From contig NZ_CP010429.1 of assembly GCF_000974425.1 (NCBI RefSeq), positions 4,449,501 to 4,513,500 on the forward strand: a stretch of 64,000 nt of DNA, given 5' to 3'. Shown in pieces: positions 34,590 through 43,406 of the stretch; position 1 is the stretch's first letter; each line of letters begins with the position of its first letter. Origin of the DNA: Spirosoma radiotolerans (GTDB lineage Bacteria; Bacteroidota; Bacteroidia; Cytophagales; Spirosomataceae). The notes under the pieces are model-generated. The model was given only the letters and a program-made list of their open reading frames with translations. It did not search any database and was not told where the DNA came from. The translations under genes and the position numbers were made by a program.

Positions 34590-34838
34590 AACGTATAAAA
34601 TTGGGATAAAACGGTGGATGACCAACAAAAATAAGGTATTTCAGCGGCTTAATAGCTAAATAGGACAAATTATAGATTCATAACCAAATAAAGGCTGTAA
34701 TAGAGAGCCGTTTTTCAGGGTCAGTTCCTATAGTAACGGATAGGAATAAAACTTTTTTCGCTTAGTCGTTGAGGTTAGAAAAATGACTTTATCCTCTTCT
34801 AGGTACGAAACACGTTGTTATTTCCTCTCTACAATATT

Positions 34839-35648
34839 ATGACAGACAAACTGTATTCACTATTTCTAATTGGCCTGCTTTTCTGTACGGCCACATTTGC
34901 AATGCCTAATCTGGAGTCATCAACGCCCGCCAAACCTGCGCCGGATAAATCAGCGCCAAGCTCTAAATATTATGAAGTACGTATTTACTACCCGACACCA
35001 GGAAAATACGCGGAGATTGTCGACCGTTTCCGCCAGTATACAACCAAGATTTTCGAAAAGCACGGCATGGAAAACATTGGCTACTGGACGCCTACCGATA
35101 CATCCCGGAAAGAATTGATCTATATTCTGGCTTATCCAAGCAAGGAAGCCCGCGATGCTTCCTGGAAAGCCTTCGGTAGCGATCCCGAATGGAAGGCTGT
35201 TGTCGCGAAGACGGAAGCAAATGGCAAACTGGTCGACCATGTCGATCAGATTTTCATGACCGAGGCCGATATATCTCCAAAAATCAAAGTGAGCCAGAAA
35301 TCGCCGGAACGGACGTTTGAACTGCGTACTTATACGGCAACACCCGGCAAATTACCCAATCTGTTGACCCGATTCCGCGATCATACGATCAAACTATTCA
35401 GCAAACACGGGATGACCAATGTAGCTTACTGGGTTACGCAAGAAAAGGACCCGAATACACAGCCCAAATTAGTTTACATTCTGGCACACCCTAGCGAAGC
35501 CGAAGGAAAAGCCCACTTCGAAGAGTTCCGGAAAGATCCCAAATGGATTGCGGCCAAAGATGCATCGGAAAAGGAAGCGGGTGGCTCACTAACAACCAAA
35601 GTTGAGTCGGTTTACATGAAACCGACGGATTATTCGCCAATAAAATAA
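34839..35648 (+). CDS. Secreted protein with two tandem NIPSNAP domains
   Basis: This 269-residue protein has a signal peptide (MTDKLYSLFLIGLLFCTATFA) followed by two similar NIPSNAP-fold (dimeric alpha/beta-barrel) copies. The first (about 48-140) begins YYEVRIYYPTPGKYAEIVDRF and the second (about 160-262) FELRTYTATPGKLPNLLTRF. Both continue with KHGMxNxxYW and Y-ILA-PS, so this is an internal duplication. The family's biochemical role is uncertain. It lies 54 bp before a Gfo/Idh/MocA gene on the same strand, suggesting a functional pair. The ATG at 34839 gives the natural signal peptide; a TTG eight codons upstream was rejected. Confidence 0.85.
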   Translation: MTDKLYSLFLIGLLFCTATFAMPNLESSTPAKPAPDKSAPSSKYYEVRIYYPTPGKYAEIVDRFRQYTTKIFEKHGMENIGYWTPTDTSRKELIYILAYPSKEARDASWKAFGSDPEWKAVVAKTEANGKLVDHVDQIFMTEADISPKIKVSQKSPERTFELRTYTATPGKLPNLLTRFRDHTIKLFSKHGMTNVAYWVTQEKDPNTQPKLVYILAHPSEAEGKAHFEEFRKDPKWIAAKDASEKEAGGSLTTKVESVYMKPTDYSPIK

Positions 35649-35702
35649 ATAGGGTAAACAACCCCTTCTGACAATCGGTTTCTGACGTAAACAAACAACG
35701 TT

Positions 35703-37085
35703 ATGAAACCGATTGATCGTTTAGTGACTAACCTAATGGAGAGCGCTGCGCTGTCTCGGCAGGACTTTCTTCAACTAACGGGGCGTAGTCTGGCTGTTGG
35801 TGCGCTGGGTACCGCGCTGGCATCGTGCGAGAAAAAGCCTGAAGCGACTAATGCTGCCCAGTCAACAGCCAGCACCCCGAGCGGACCAGTGCCCAAATTA
35901 CCCGCCACATCGCCCCCGGCCGAAGTGCCCGCCGACTCAACCAAACCCATTGAGCTGGAACAAATTAAGGCCAAGACTGAACAGCAGGAAGGACCTACAC
36001 CAACGCCCATGTCCGACGATCAGCGAATAGGGTACGCAATCGTGGGCCTGGGTCACTTGACGCTCAACCAGATTTTACCGGCTTTCGGGGCCTGTACCAA
36101 ATCGAAAGTAGTGGCCTTAGTCAGTGGCAGTCCCGAAAAAATGCAGAAAGTGGCCACCCAGTACGGCATCAAAAAAGAGAGTTGTTACAGCTACGCTGAC
36201 TACGACAAACTGCGTGACAATAAAGAAGTACAGGCCATTTATATCGTGCTGCCCAACGGCATGCACGCCGAATACACCATCCGGGGAGCGCAGGCCGGGA
36301 AGCATATTCTCTGTGAAAAACCGATGGCCAACACAGCCCAGGAATGTCAGGCGATGATTGACGCGTGTAAAAAAGCGGACCGCAAATTGATGATCGCTTA
36401 CCGGATTCAGTATGAGCCCCACAACAAGATGGTGCGCGACATGGTCCAGAAAGAGCAATTTGGTAAAGTGAAAAGCATTATTGCCAACAACGGCCAGAAC
36501 TCGGATAACCCCAAGCACTGGCGATTCAATAAAGCATTGGCGGGCGGTGGCGCCTTGCCCGATGTTGGCTTATACTGCCTGAATACAATTCGGTTTGTGC
36601 TTGGCGAAGAACCCTCAGAGGTTGTAGCTTACGTTCACAGCACACCCGATGACCCCCGGTTTAAAGAAGTCGAAGAGCAGGTAAACTGGCTCATGAAGTT
36701 TCCGAGTGGCGTCCAGGCCAGTTGCGCCACCAGTTACGGTCACCACGACGATAAAAACTACAAAGTGATGGCCGACACAGGCTGGATTAAAATGGACCCG
36801 GCTTTTCCATACACGGGTTTGCAACTGGAAACCAGTCAGGCGCAGGGGACCGAAAACCAGATTATCCAGCATAAAATTGCCGACAAAGATCATTTCTCCA
36901 CGGAGATGGATCACTTTTCGGAGTGCCTGCTGGAAAACAAAGTGCCGTTTACGCCGGGCGAAGAAGGTCTTCAGGATCAGAAAATTATCGAAGCTATTTA
37001 TCAGTCGGCACGAGAAGGCAAGCCCGTAAAACTGCCCGCGGTGAGCAAAAAAGATGCCTTCCGGGGACCCGAGCCAACAGCCTGA
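35703..37085 (+). CDS. Exported Gfo/Idh/MocA oxidoreductase (glucose-fructose-oxidoreductase-like)
   Basis: This 460-residue protein starts with a Tat-like leader in which the twin arginine is replaced (SRQDFLQLTGRSLAVGALG), ending in ALASC, so it may be a lipoprotein. A Pro/Thr-rich linker (about 45-105) leads to an NAD(P)-binding fold (IGYAIVGLGHLTLNQILPAF), the catalytic Lys segment HILCEKPMANT, and a C-terminal domain (GGALPDVGLYCLNTIRFVLG). This matches the periplasmic glucose-fructose oxidoreductase branch. The substrate is unknown. It lies 54 bp downstream of the NIPSNAP gene and ends near a long inverted repeat. Confidence 0.85.
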   Translation: MKPIDRLVTNLMESAALSRQDFLQLTGRSLAVGALGTALASCEKKPEATNAAQSTASTPSGPVPKLPATSPPAEVPADSTKPIELEQIKAKTEQQEGPTPTPMSDDQRIGYAIVGLGHLTLNQILPAFGACTKSKVVALVSGSPEKMQKVATQYGIKKESCYSYADYDKLRDNKEVQAIYIVLPNGMHAEYTIRGAQAGKHILCEKPMANTAQECQAMIDACKKADRKLMIAYRIQYEPHNKMVRDMVQKEQFGKVKSIIANNGQNSDNPKHWRFNKALAGGGALPDVGLYCLNTIRFVLGEEPSEVVAYVHSTPDDPRFKEVEEQVNWLMKFPSGVQASCATSYGHHDDKNYKVMADTGWIKMDPAFPYTGLQLETSQAQGTENQIIQHKIADKDHFSTEMDHFSECLLENKVPFTPGEEGLQDQKIIEAIYQSAREGKPVKLPAVSKKDAFRGPEPTA

Positions 37086-37097
37086 TTAGCTAACCCA

Positions 37098-37185
37098 GGA
37101 TTTGTGTGATTTTATTGATTCAGGTGATTTTGACGTTAAAGTTCAACGCTCTACTCATTCGAATCAGTAAAATCACATAAATTCC
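37098..37185. repeat. Inverted repeat between convergent genes, GATTTTATTGATTC type
   Basis: Left arm 37098-37121 and right arm 37161-37185 pair along about 24 bases with two mismatches and one gap. The arms are AT-rich words (GTGTGATTTTATTGATTC and complement). It lies between the Gfo/Idh gene (plus) and the OmpA-family gene (minus). Confidence 0.75.
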
Positions 37186-37204
37186 GCAGGGCCGCCTGTG
37201 CGGT

Positions 37205-38410
37205 TTAGATAACCACAAACTCTACACGCCTGTTTTTCCGGCGGTTCTCTTCAGTATTGTTGGGGGCTATCGGGTCAATGGGCCCACGGCCAACGGCTTT
37301 CAGTCGTATCTTTTGAATACCCTTCCCAACCAGGTAGTCTATGATTGCCTGACATCGGTCGCGCGAGAGCTTTACGTTCAGATCAAAATCGCCCTGGTTA
37401 TCCGTATGGCCCCGGATCTCGATTTGCATAGTCGGATTGGCCAGGAGAATGGAAGAAAGTTGGTCCAGCTCCGTAAAAGATTCCGGGCGTAGCACGGGAC
37501 TGCTCTGATCGAAATAAATATCGTTTAGCCGCACAGGCTTTCCTTTCTCAATTACACCAAAGGGCTGTTTGACGGCCACACTGGGCCCTGCTATTGTTGA
37601 TCTTATTACCGGCACCGTTGGCCTGGCCCTGTCAATAGGCGGACCTGGTGGGCTTGCATTACCGACTACTGAAATCTCCGGTAACGATTGCGGCTTAACA
37701 GGCTCGGGTTTCGGACTGGCGGTCAAAATAAACCGGGCTTCATTTTGTGCACTGTCCAGCTTTATCGGCTTTACAAAGTCAGCATATCCTTTGGCAATAC
37801 TACTTACCACATAGGTACCCTTGCTCGGTAGTTCTATTTTAGACAAACCAGTGGTCGCATCGGGAGTGAGTGTCGTGGATGTCATACCACTAATTTTACT
37901 ACTAATGGTAAAGCGAACATCGGGAATAATTTTATTCGTGCTCCTGTCAACTGCTGACATAGTGAGGCTGATGGTCATCCGATCCAACTGAGCATCGAAC
38001 TCGTACCGATTACCCTGAGGAGACACAGCAATTGCCATGGTACGTTGGGCGGGCCTATACCCGGCTGCACTCACTTCAATAGTCAGGTTATCAGGCTTTT
38101 CGAATATTCGTGTAAGCTGCCCGTTGGCGATGACAACACGTTCTGTCCGATTGGTAACGCGTGATGTCATAACTGCCACCGCCGATGTTAACGGCTGAGT
38201 AATATCACCTGAAAAAACCTTGATTGTCAGCAGGCTGGGTTTATTGTTCCGGGTAGAATCTGACTTTATCGGTGCCAGCGCCGGTCGATGAGCACCTCCT
38301 GATGCGTTAATCCGGGAGTAATCAATCGCCTGACTTCGAACCATACCAGAGCCAACAAGCAGAAAATACACCACGAGTGTCAGTAGTGCCTTTTGACTAG
38401 ATCGGATCAT
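37205..38410 (-). CDS. OmpA-family outer-membrane protein
   Basis: This 401-residue exported protein has a signal peptide (MIRSSQKALLTLVVYFLLVGSGMVRSQA). Two or three immunoglobulin-like or carboxypeptidase-regulatory-type beta domains fill about residues 55-255, with repeats of the type TVDVSAAGYRPAQRTM and KGTYVVSSIAKGYADFVKP. A Pro-rich linker precedes the C-terminal OmpA domain (about 290-401; IYFDQSSPVLRPESFTELDQL, IEIRGHTDNQGDFDLNVKLSRDR, NRRKNRRVEFVVI), which binds peptidoglycan. It probably tethers the outer membrane to the cell wall. The ATG at 38410 fits the signal peptide; upstream ATGs at 38425 and 38491 are less likely. Confidence 0.87.
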   Translation of the reverse strand: MIRSSQKALLTLVVYFLLVGSGMVRSQAIDYSRINASGGAHRPALAPIKSDSTRNNKPSLLTIKVFSGDITQPLTSAVAVMTSRVTNRTERVVIANGQLTRIFEKPDNLTIEVSAAGYRPAQRTMAIAVSPQGNRYEFDAQLDRMTISLTMSAVDRSTNKIIPDVRFTISSKISGMTSTTLTPDATTGLSKIELPSKGTYVVSSIAKGYADFVKPIKLDSAQNEARFILTASPKPEPVKPQSLPEISVVGNASPPGPPIDRARPTVPVIRSTIAGPSVAVKQPFGVIEKGKPVRLNDIYFDQSSPVLRPESFTELDQLSSILLANPTMQIEIRGHTDNQGDFDLNVKLSRDRCQAIIDYLVGKGIQKIRLKAVGRGPIDPIAPNNTEENRRKNRRVEFVVI

Positions 38411-38512
38411 GAACAGGCAATTCATTTGTGGTCTGATAGATACGATGTCTCTTTTTTCTCCCCACTGCCCTACTGCCGCTTCGACCGCCAACGGTATGCA
38501 CCAGGCTGTCCG

Positions 38513-39121
38513 TTAATGAGAAGCCGTGGTCGATACGGGCGGATTGATCATGATATGTGCCCGGTGTGTACCAGGGTCCATAATCCAGGGCATACCGGGT
38601 GCTTCAGGCTTCAGCGGCAAACCCGTACTTTCGGCAGTGGCATACGGGATATAAACCACATACCGCAGGTAGCCATCCTTCACCTCACCGGTAGCCATGT
38701 CATAGTTTTCATCTTTTGCTGTATATGAAAACAGGGTTGACGGATGCGTAGGCATTGTCAGTTTCTTCGCTTTCACTTCCTGCTCGCGCGTGGCCAGAAT
38801 TTCGGCTGGTTTTTTACCTGCCTGTTTCAGCACCCGTCCCCGTTCCATAAATGTATCCAGATCGCGGTGGTAGCACGACACGCTTAATCCTTTTTGCGCT
38901 GGATCATCCGCCAGACACACCAGCTCATTTGTTCCCTTCCGCAACACGATAAATTGATTTTTATCTGAATAGCCATACACCGTAGCTCCGTCGCGCTTGT
39001 CGGCCGGGGCGGCCAACACCGCCGTTTTAATCTGTATGTCGGCAGAAGGAATTATGGGTGTCTGCGCCAAGGTTTTAACCACTACAGCTTGCAGAACAAA
39101 AAAGAGCATGGATGTTTTCAT
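38513..39121 (-). CDS. Secreted protein, unknown function
   Basis: This 202-residue protein has a signal peptide (MKTSMLFFVLQAVVVKTLAQ). The mature part starts with a beta-rich segment (DGATVYGYSDKNQFIVLRKGTNELVCLADDP) with two Cys residues (LVCLADDPAQKGLSVSCYH). It continues with a charged helix (REQEVKAKK) and a C-terminal IMDPGTHRAHIMI segment containing His residues. I do not recognise the family. It lies 102 bp upstream of the OmpA-family gene on the same strand and downstream of a long inverted repeat. The ATG at 39121 was taken, not the TTG two codons upstream. Confidence 0.7.
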   Translation of the reverse strand: MKTSMLFFVLQAVVVKTLAQTPIIPSADIQIKTAVLAAPADKRDGATVYGYSDKNQFIVLRKGTNELVCLADDPAQKGLSVSCYHRDLDTFMERGRVLKQAGKKPAEILATREQEVKAKKLTMPTHPSTLFSYTAKDENYDMATGEVKDGYLRYVVYIPYATAESTGLPLKPEAPGMPWIMDPGTHRAHIMINPPVSTTASH

Positions 39122-39142
39122 AGTCAATTAGAGGTTTTGCGA

Positions 39143-39254
39143 GATGGCGCGAGGCTCCAGCCTCGTGCCCATTATTCTCCGGCTGGTCAAGATAGTTGAT
39201 TTTTTATAAATCGGCCAGAGGCCAAGTAATAATGGGCACCAGCCTCGCGCCATC
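39143..39254. repeat. Composite inverted repeat with GAGGCTCCAGCCTC, upstream of the secreted-protein gene
   Basis: The left arm (39143-39176) and right arm (39228-39254) share GATGGCGCGAGGCT and GTGCCCATTATT in complement. The left arm carries an extra CCAGCCTC that makes a small inner hairpin, so it resembles an element with an inserted unit. It fills the spacer between the secreted-protein gene and the ABC exporter gene. Confidence 0.75.
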
Positions 39255-39264
39255 TGTCAATCGT

Positions 39265-41112
39265 CTATTGATATCCTCTGGCCTGTAAGCCAAATAGCTC
39301 GGCGTACCGGCCATCTTTCTCCAGAAGCTCATAATGGCTTCCGATTTCGAGCAGGGTGCCGTTTTCTAAGACCAAAATTCGGTCGGCCATTCGGACGGTG
39401 CTGAACCGGTGAGAAATAATAACCGATGATTTACCATCCGTCAGTGTGCCAAAGCGTTGGAAAACTTCATACTCGGCACGGGCGTCGAGCGCGGCCGTAG
39501 GTTCGTCGAGTATGATTAGTTGAGCATCGCGCATATAGGCCCGGCCAAGGGCGACTTTTTGCCACTCGCCCCCGGACAGTTCAACGCCTTTGCCAAACGA
39601 GCGACCAAGTTGCTGGTCGTAACCACCAGCGAGTTTGGCAATGACCGTGTCAGCCAGACTGCGTTGCGCCGACGTTTCGATGCGCGGCTGGTTGGTTCGT
39701 TCGTCGATATCGCCAACGGCGATATTGATTCCGGCCGACATTTTAAAGCGCGTATAATCCTGAAAAATGACGCCGATATTACGTCGAAGCTCCATCAGGT
39801 CGTATTCCCGCAAATCATACCCATCGAGTAGTATGCGCCCCTCCGCCGGATCATAAAGCCGGGCCAGTAATTTAACAAGGGTTGTTTTACCGGCACCATT
39901 CTCGCCAACAAGGGCTAATTTTTCCCCCGCCTGAAGCGTAAACGAGAGGTTTCGCAGCGCCCAACGTTCGGAGTTTGTGTATTTGAAGCCGACGTTCTCG
40001 AATACGAATCCTTCCCGAATCGGGTTTGGAAAGGCGCGTGTTGTTTTGGGCGAATGGATCAACGGCTTGATGGCGAAGTAATCGAACAGATCCTGTAGGT
40101 AAATTGCTTCCTGTGTCAGGCTGCTGAACTGAAGCAGAATGCCTTCCAGAGAAGCCCGCACCTGCCGGAACGACCCAGCTAGAAACGTCAGGTCGCCTAA
40201 TGAAATCTGACCGCTGACGGCCCGCATCACAATCCAGACGTAAGCCCCATAATAACCCGCTGTACCGAGCGCCGTCAGTAACGTTCCCCACCCGGCCCTA
40301 CTAATGGCGATTACCCTATTCTTCAGATAATATTCCCAGGACAAAGACCGAAACCGATCAATCAGGAAACCGGATAACCCAAATATCTTGACTTCTTTAG
40401 CCGTCTCGTCACTTGCCCCAATGAAGCGCAGGTAGTCGAGTTCGCGCCGTTCGGGTGTCCAGGAACGGGACAACGAATAGCTGCGCTGGTTGAAATAATT
40501 ATCACCAATAAATGATGGCGTAACCGCCAGGAGAATCAGCAGCAATAACCAGGGATTATAGACCGCCAGACCAGCCGCCAGAAAACCTACCGAAATCAGT
40601 TCCTGAACCTGCCCGAATACGCCAGATAATAACACCGTTCGGCCGGTAGTTTGGCGTCGGGCGCGTTCCAGTTTGTCGTAAAACGTAGCGTCTTCAAACT
40701 GTTCCAGATCGAGCGTAGCAGCATGTTCCATCAGGCGGATGGAGGTCTGATTGGCAAACAGATCGCCCAGCAACCCATCCATCAGAGCTACAGCCCTGGC
40801 CAGGGCCGTCGACAGTACCGCCAGCCCAAATTCAGCGCCAACGAGCCACCAGATATAGTTGGTATCGTCGTTTGCATGCCTAGAGAGGCCAACGACCTGA
40901 TCAATAATTAGTTTGCCGACATAAAGTGTTGCCGCCGGAATGGCCGCCCGAATCAGGCGCAATGCAGCGTTGCCCAGAAACAAACCAGGCGAAACCTCCC
41001 AGACTAACTTAAAAAATGCAGGCAGGTTACCCAGAGCGGCAAAGCGTTCGCGCCAGCTTACCTGATCTTTCGTATCAGCAGGGGCAGCGTGTGGAATTTC
41101 TTTTTTTGCCAT
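39265..41112 (-). CDS. ABC exporter half-transporter (permease fused to ATPase)
   Basis: This 615-residue protein combines six membrane helices (residues about 35-330) with a C-terminal ATPase. It shows Walker A GENGAGKTTLV (about 402), signature ELSGGEWQKVALGRAYM (about 510), Walker B LIILDEPTAALD and the H-loop SHRFSTVR. It is a typical MsbA/multidrug/lipid-type homodimeric exporter that uses ATP to move a substrate outward. The substrate cannot be determined. It is a single gene on the minus strand with no obvious partners, flanked by the arginine group and by the inverted repeat at 39143-39254. Confidence 0.92.
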   Translation of the reverse strand: MAKKEIPHAAPADTKDQVSWRERFAALGNLPAFFKLVWEVSPGLFLGNAALRLIRAAIPAATLYVGKLIIDQVVGLSRHANDDTNYIWWLVGAEFGLAVLSTALARAVALMDGLLGDLFANQTSIRLMEHAATLDLEQFEDATFYDKLERARRQTTGRTVLLSGVFGQVQELISVGFLAAGLAVYNPWLLLLILLAVTPSFIGDNYFNQRSYSLSRSWTPERRELDYLRFIGASDETAKEVKIFGLSGFLIDRFRSLSWEYYLKNRVIAISRAGWGTLLTALGTAGYYGAYVWIVMRAVSGQISLGDLTFLAGSFRQVRASLEGILLQFSSLTQEAIYLQDLFDYFAIKPLIHSPKTTRAFPNPIREGFVFENVGFKYTNSERWALRNLSFTLQAGEKLALVGENGAGKTTLVKLLARLYDPAEGRILLDGYDLREYDLMELRRNIGVIFQDYTRFKMSAGINIAVGDIDERTNQPRIETSAQRSLADTVIAKLAGGYDQQLGRSFGKGVELSGGEWQKVALGRAYMRDAQLIILDEPTAALDARAEYEVFQRFGTLTDGKSSVIISHRFSTVRMADRILVLENGTLLEIGSHYELLEKDGRYAELFGLQARGYQ

Positions 41113-41217
41113 ATCTAAAAAGACAAGCCCAACACGGGATTAGTTCATCCGTTTATTGGACCTGTCTCTGGCTCTGCCTCAGCAGAAGCAGTGGCAAAAA
41201 GGGGCTTCCAACAAGGG

Positions 41218-42204
41218 CTAGAAAGCCACCGATTTAAGGCGTAGGCCTGTGTCTTCGGGTAAACCAAAAACAAGGTTCAGGTTCTGAACAGCGTGGCCTG
41301 CTGCGCCTTTCGTTAGGTTATCAATGACGCTCGTAATCAGCAATTGTCCATCGTGCACTTCCAGATGAAGGAGGCATTTGTTGGTATTGACCACCTGCTT
41401 TATATCCACTGGCGCATCGCTAAGGTGCGTAAACGGGTGCGCTTCGTAGTAGGTGCGGTACAACGCTTTGGCTTCGTCCAGAGTTCCGGCAAAGGGCGTA
41501 TATACGTTGGCCATAATGCCGCGCGTGAAATCACCCCGGTAAGGCACAAAATTGATCGCGTGACTGAAGTCGGGATCAAGTTGGGTTAAGCTCTGTCGAA
41601 TTTCGGCCAGGTGCTGGTGGGTGAAGGCTTTATAAATCGATACGTTGTTATTGCGCCACGTAAAGCCCGTTGTCGGTACCAGTGCCTGACCCGCTCCCGT
41701 GCTGCCCGTAATGGCACTCACCTGTACATCGGCCGTAATTTTTCCGGCTTTCGCCAGGGGCAAAAGGGCCAGTTGGATACTGCTGGCAAAACAACCGGGG
41801 TTGGCAATGCGCATCGCTTCCTGAATCCGCTCCCGATTAAGTTCCGGAAGACCATACACGAAATCGTCCTGCTCGTCGCGAAAGTCAGCGCTAAGGTCAA
41901 TCACGGCAATATCGTCGGAGACCTCATGCTCGGCCATAAAGGTAGCCGAAGCGCCATGTCCTGAACAAAGGAAAATAGCATCCAGCCCTTCCTGAGCCAG
42001 TAACTCACCTACTTCCTGACCTGAAAAGGTCAGGTCGGTGTCGCCCAGTAAGTCCGTATGCGTCGACCAGACCGGTTTGCCCGCCTGACTTTTGCTGTGG
42101 GTAAACGACACCTCCACAAATGGGTGATTAATCAGGATACGTAGCAACTCGCCACCCGTATAACCTGCTCCCCCAATGATACCTACTGAGATTTTATCTG
42201 TCAT
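41218..42204 (-). CDS. argC: N-acetyl-gamma-glutamyl-phosphate reductase
   Basis: This 328-residue enzyme of arginine biosynthesis reduces N-acetylglutamyl phosphate to the semialdehyde with NADPH. It has the Rossmann motif GIIGGAGYTGGELLRIL and the catalytic Cys138 in ANPGCFASS. HQHLAEIRQSL and GQLLITSVIDNLTKGAAGHAVQNLNLVFG are also typical. The ATG at 42204 overlaps the stop codon of the upstream glycosyltransferase gene in an ATGA junction, so the three genes argG, glycosyltransferase and argC form a tightly coupled operon. Confidence 0.95.
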   Translation of the reverse strand: MTDKISVGIIGGAGYTGGELLRILINHPFVEVSFTHSKSQAGKPVWSTHTDLLGDTDLTFSGQEVGELLAQEGLDAIFLCSGHGASATFMAEHEVSDDIAVIDLSADFRDEQDDFVYGLPELNRERIQEAMRIANPGCFASSIQLALLPLAKAGKITADVQVSAITGSTGAGQALVPTTGFTWRNNNVSIYKAFTHQHLAEIRQSLTQLDPDFSHAINFVPYRGDFTRGIMANVYTPFAGTLDEAKALYRTYYEAHPFTHLSDAPVDIKQVVNTNKCLLHLEVHDGQLLITSVIDNLTKGAAGHAVQNLNLVFGLPEDTGLRLKSVAF

Positions 42205-43403
42205 GCTTTCTTCGCAACGGTCATTTGTAGCCATTGCAGGGCCTGATTCGACACATCTTCATTAAACTGGTCAACATAAACGCTCGTAAAACCAGGTCGG
42301 TCGATGGTCAAATCACGGCTGAATTGGTGGTTGTGAAATACTAGATCTGGGTAGTTCGCCAGTGGAAAAAATTGTAGCCCGGTGCCATTTTTGAAAAAAG
42401 AAACGGTCGGACAAAAGATGGAACACAAATGGGCGGGTAACGATTCCAGCGTAAAGGCAATCGTTGCTAGTTCCGACAAAGCCGCCACCTCCGACAGTGA
42501 CAGGCTGTTGACCGCTTTATGAAGCCGGTCGCGCCGATCGGGGTAGTCGTCGGCCAACTGGTCCATTAACTGGGCTGTCTGCGGCAACTGACCACAACCG
42601 ACCAGCAGAAAATCGGTTTCGTCGAGTAACTTTCCAACCAGTTGTTGCCAAAAACTATGGGGCAAAAACCGGCTGATTTCCCCACTCTCCGGGAACAGAA
42701 CCAGCAGCGGGCGACCATCCAGGAAGGGCAACTTCTGCCGAACCGTCAGTCGGGCAGCTTTCGGGAAATTGAAGTAGGGCTCGATGTCCGATAAACCGGC
42801 GTGTACGCCAATGGAGCGCAGCATAGCCAGCATGACGTCCAGGTGATGAAACTCGCCGTCGGGCAAAAAGAACTCTTCATCCAGCAAACCACCAAATCCC
42901 CGCGAACCGAACCCAACCGCTTTCTGCACTTTAATCGAAGGCAACAGGAAATGCATGGGCGAATCCGAGAATCGGACATCGATCGAGGCCGTGTAGGACT
43001 CCTCTTTTAAGAGTTCTATAGCCGCTTTTGTCGTGTGAATGTGATCACGCCACTTGGCAAACCGACTGATTGATCGGCGGTTTGTGTTGGCATGATTGAG
43101 GTGAATTAGTCGGCGGATATATGGATTGTTGGCCAGGATCGGATCGCACCAGTCTCCGGCAACCACATCGATGACGCAGGTCGGGTGTGCCCGTTGAATG
43201 AGTGGAAACAGATAAGACAACGTCAGGGCATCGCCCAGATGCCCTGACGTCATGAATAAAAATCGGGGAACATCGGCGTTACCCTCGACAGTCTCCCGCC
43301 GTTTATGATAACCGCGTGCATACGTATCAACAACCACATCAAGCAGCTGCAACGGATACGATACGCTTCGGGGCGCACAATATTTTCTCGGCTTACCGAT
43401 CAC
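42201..43403 (-). CDS. Glycosyltransferase family 9 (heptosyltransferase-like)
   Basis: This 400-residue protein follows the GT9/heptosyltransferase plan. The N-terminal Rossmann domain starts FLFMTSGHLGDALTLSYLFPLI, the second begins PLLVLFPESGEISRFLPHSFWQQL, and a late SEVAALSELATIAFTLESLPAHL resembles the nucleotide-sugar site. These enzymes add heptose or other sugars to lipopolysaccharide core. It starts with GTG three bases after the argG stop codon and its own stop overlaps the argC start, so it is embedded in an arginine operon. That placement is unusual for a cell-envelope enzyme. Confidence 0.8.
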   Translation of the reverse strand: MIGKPRKYCAPRSVSYPLQLLDVVVDTYARGYHKRRETVEGNADVPRFLFMTSGHLGDALTLSYLFPLIQRAHPTCVIDVVAGDWCDPILANNPYIRRLIHLNHANTNRRSISRFAKWRDHIHTTKAAIELLKEESYTASIDVRFSDSPMHFLLPSIKVQKAVGFGSRGFGGLLDEEFFLPDGEFHHLDVMLAMLRSIGVHAGLSDIEPYFNFPKAARLTVRQKLPFLDGRPLLVLFPESGEISRFLPHSFWQQLVGKLLDETDFLLVGCGQLPQTAQLMDQLADDYPDRRDRLHKAVNSLSLSEVAALSELATIAFTLESLPAHLCSIFCPTVSFFKNGTGLQFFPLANYPDLVFHNHQFSRDLTIDRPGFTSVYVDQFNEDVSNQALQWLQMTVAKKA

Positions 43404-43406
43404 TAA

